DNA from: Takakia lepidozioides
Taxonomy: Eukaryota > Streptophyta > Takakiopsida > Takakiales > Takakiaceae
Assembly: GCA_030704615.1 (NCBI GenBank)
Contig: CM060731.1
Coordinates: 77,728,756 to 77,792,755, forward strand
DNA: 64,000 nt
Reading direction: 5' to 3'
The position numbers and the translations under genes are program-made. Positions 62,036 to 64,000 of the stretch are shown one piece after another. A model generated the notes under the pieces. The model was not told the origin of the DNA. It worked only from the letters and a program-made list of their open reading frames with translations, and ran no database searches. Positions within the stretch are counted from its first letter, which is position 1. The number at the start of each line of letters is the position of its first letter.

Positions 62036-62579
62036 ATAGAGAACGGATAGCAGGACAGGGAACGACTGAGGGGAACAACATCTACGAATGGAACATGTAG
62101 TTCAAGGGTGACGGTTAGTGAGGGAAACGATTAGAACAACGGGTAGGAAAATAAAGCGAGGAGCGAGGACAGGAGGGGGATGACTTCTTGACATGACTAG
62201 GCCAGGGGACTTTGGAGAGCACGGGGGGGGGAAATGAGGCAGGGAGTGTATCTCTGAGCAGAAAGAGGGAGAGCACGGAGTAGGAGAAGTGACGATCTGT
62301 TGTTACTTGATGAATGCAAGCTATAGAATTGTAATGTAGAGTAGATTAGAGACACCATGGCTTCAGCCTGATACTTGATAGATATTAATCTGATACACAC
62401 TTCATACTCACACTGTGTAGAGAGATCTGAGTGAAGCTGTGGAATGAATGGATGAGTTGATGGAATCCGATAGATTGATGAAGCAAACTGATACTTAATT
62501 ATCAATAGTAAGGTAGCTAACATGAATGCGGAAAGGAAAACAAATAGGAAACACCCCCATGATACACTAGCTGTAGGTC
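62036..62579. other. No gene recognised
   Basis: Purine-rich on the + strand near 62040-62280; a - strand frame (62197-62523) shows no domain. Confidence 0.4.
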
Positions 62580-64000
62580 ATGACTGATTGTTCTGAGCGG
62601 ACTGAGTACTTAGAGATTTCCAACTCTTCTATCTTGGAGTTTCCGCCTCGGATAGCGAAGGGATGGGTGAGTAAAAGCCGCGCGACATTTGGCGACCATA
62701 CTGGGGAACTGAGTCATGAACAACCAGATGTGACAGGCATCTGGTGGGATCATGGTGGTTGGACCATTAAAGAATTTGAAGTGAATCAAATTCCCTGTGG
62801 AACGAAGGAAGAAAGATTGTCCAAACAATTCTTTCAAAGGTTCTTGGAATTGCCAGACGGTTGTAAAGAAAATATTCTTAAGCGAGTGCATGATGCTGAT
62901 CCGGAATGGGGTCTGGAGAAAGGAGTGATAAAGATTTATCAGGTAGCCTGTAGAGGAAGAGCACGGTGGTTACCAACATTGGTTTATGTGATAGCCTTAC
63001 TATCCATTAAGCGAGTAGAGTTTGAAGGCTGGGAGGAAAGAAAAGTGAATGTTTATACTCATATGCATGAAGAGCTTGTACTGGTAAAGAATTGGATTCC
63101 AAAGGACATTTTGTGGATCAAACTCACACCAAGAACAGCTTTCCAGACTTGTTTGCCATATGGTTATATGGTAACGGAGACTTCAAGTATAGCCAAGGGT
63201 GCATTGAAGCTTGAAAGAAACCCAGGCATATACGAGAGATATTACAGAAGAGAGTTTTGGTTATTGCCACATTAAAAAGAAATGAAATACATGGGACCTG
63301 AGTGATGAAAGAGAAGCTAGACGCCAGAGATATTCAGCAAAAAGAGAAAGCTATCTGAAAGCTAATTATCCATATCTTTGGGAGAGAGGAATAGACATAG
63401 GGGAATCATCTGGACCTCTCACACCATTAAGATCAAAGAGTACATCACCCATACCGGAAGAACTAGAGTTGGATGCCACTCCTTCTGTTTCTTTGCAAGA
63501 AAGATTAAGGGAATTGGTACGGGAAGAAGATCAATCACGAGGTGAAAAATCTGAGGTACATCCCTGGATAAAAGATTTGACAGAAATCTTTGATAAGAGT
63601 TGGCATGGAACACCAAAAGCAGGAACTCCAGTTTCTGAAGCGGAAGGTGAAGAAGGAGGAGAGGATGTGGCAGAGCCAACGGAGAGTTCAGACTCTCCAA
63701 CACCATTGCAGTTGAGTTACATGAGTGAAGAAGAAACCCAAGGACAGAACTTGGAGGATGAAAACAGGGAGAAGAAATTGGAAGAGGAAGAGTATGAAGA
63801 AGTAGACCCAACAGCTGAGGTTGAGACTACAACCAGGACATCCCAACCCGTTGGACCTGGATCAAGTGGAGCACTTGGATCACAGGCCAATGAAGGTGTC
63901 GGCTTAGGGGGATCAGGTGGGCGGCCTGGATCTGGCTCTGGGGGGACAGGGAGTGTGGGAAGTAGTGCAATTGAAGCTGGGAATACTGTGAATATCGTGG
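62580..64000 (+). CDS. Unrecognised protein with acidic, Gly-rich tail, running off the window
   Basis: 62580-63275 (231 codons) is an open frame with a well-mixed, folded-looking sequence (FFQRFLELPDGCKENILKRV, WIPKDILWIKLTPRTAFQTC, ERYYRREFWLLPH). A second frame is open from 63286 to the window edge: SYLKANYPYLWERGIDIG, then long acidic and Ser/Thr/Pro-rich sequence, then Gly/Ser repeats. The two lie one frame apart only ten bases apart, so a frameshift, or an intron with weak borders, separates them. The layout (folded N-terminal part, disordered charged tail) resembles a retroelement gag-like protein, but I recognise no domain. Confidence 0.4.

Noticed and set aside
61794-62039. 81-codon frame over the CACAGCC repeat
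   Set aside because: Low-complexity translation of a tandem repeat.

Overview
The window looks like nuclear DNA of a green plant, most likely a seed-free land plant or a streptophyte alga. The support is spliceosomal genes with 0.1-1.7 kb GT..AG introns, a plastid-type beta-amylase with a transit-like N-terminus, a secreted class III peroxidase, PLS-type PPR sequence, a Miro GTPase, and plant-type Ty3, copia, LINE and Transposase_24-like elements. Retrotransposons carrying cytosine methyltransferases have been reported from charophyte algae and dinoflagellates, which fits but does not prove a streptophyte-alga or early land-plant host. The species cannot be named from the sequence.

Layout. 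1-13.6 kb holds two well-preserved genes on the + strand: aminoacylase-1 (5 exons) and plastidial beta-amylase (9 exons). 13.6-19 kb is gene-poor, with a microsatellite, a long foldback and a decayed SNAPc4-type Myb gene. 19.5-26.2 kb is a rearranged block. A LINE with a C-terminal chromodomain and an RNase H domain, and a Miro GTPase pseudogene, are each split between strands in a way that one inversion (about 21.84-25.50 kb) explains for both. 27.9-29.8 kb is an intact class III peroxidase. 31.4-36.6 kb is a complete but internally deleted chromodomain Ty3 element with both LTRs and a 5-bp target duplication. 37-37.8 kb holds the two 3' exons of a second, convergent peroxidase.

38-46.5 kb is repeat-rich: minisatellite, large inverted repeat, copia gag remnant, an AGTGGT-rich element and a ~181-bp satellite array. 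It also contains one unrecognised gene-like region. 46.5-52.7 kb is a decayed Ty3-type element on the - strand. Its pol reads protease, C5 DNA methyltransferase, RT, RNase H, integrase, PHD finger, and it is the most unusual system in the window. It abuts a PPR pseudogene. 56.0-59.2 kb is a multi-exon - strand gene combining a plant Transposase_24-like region, a coiled coil, an FCP1/HAD-like phosphatase domain and a DUF-like C-terminus. 60.5-61.7 kb is an intron-bearing ribosomal protein eS1 pseudogene. 62.6 kb to the edge is an unrecognised reading frame with an acidic, Gly-rich tail.

Functionally, the intact host genes are housekeeping or metabolic: N-acyl amino acid hydrolysis, starch breakdown and cell-wall peroxidase activity. 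The rest is a transposon graveyard in which several elements carry chromatin-directed domains (chromodomain, PHD finger, cytosine methyltransferase).
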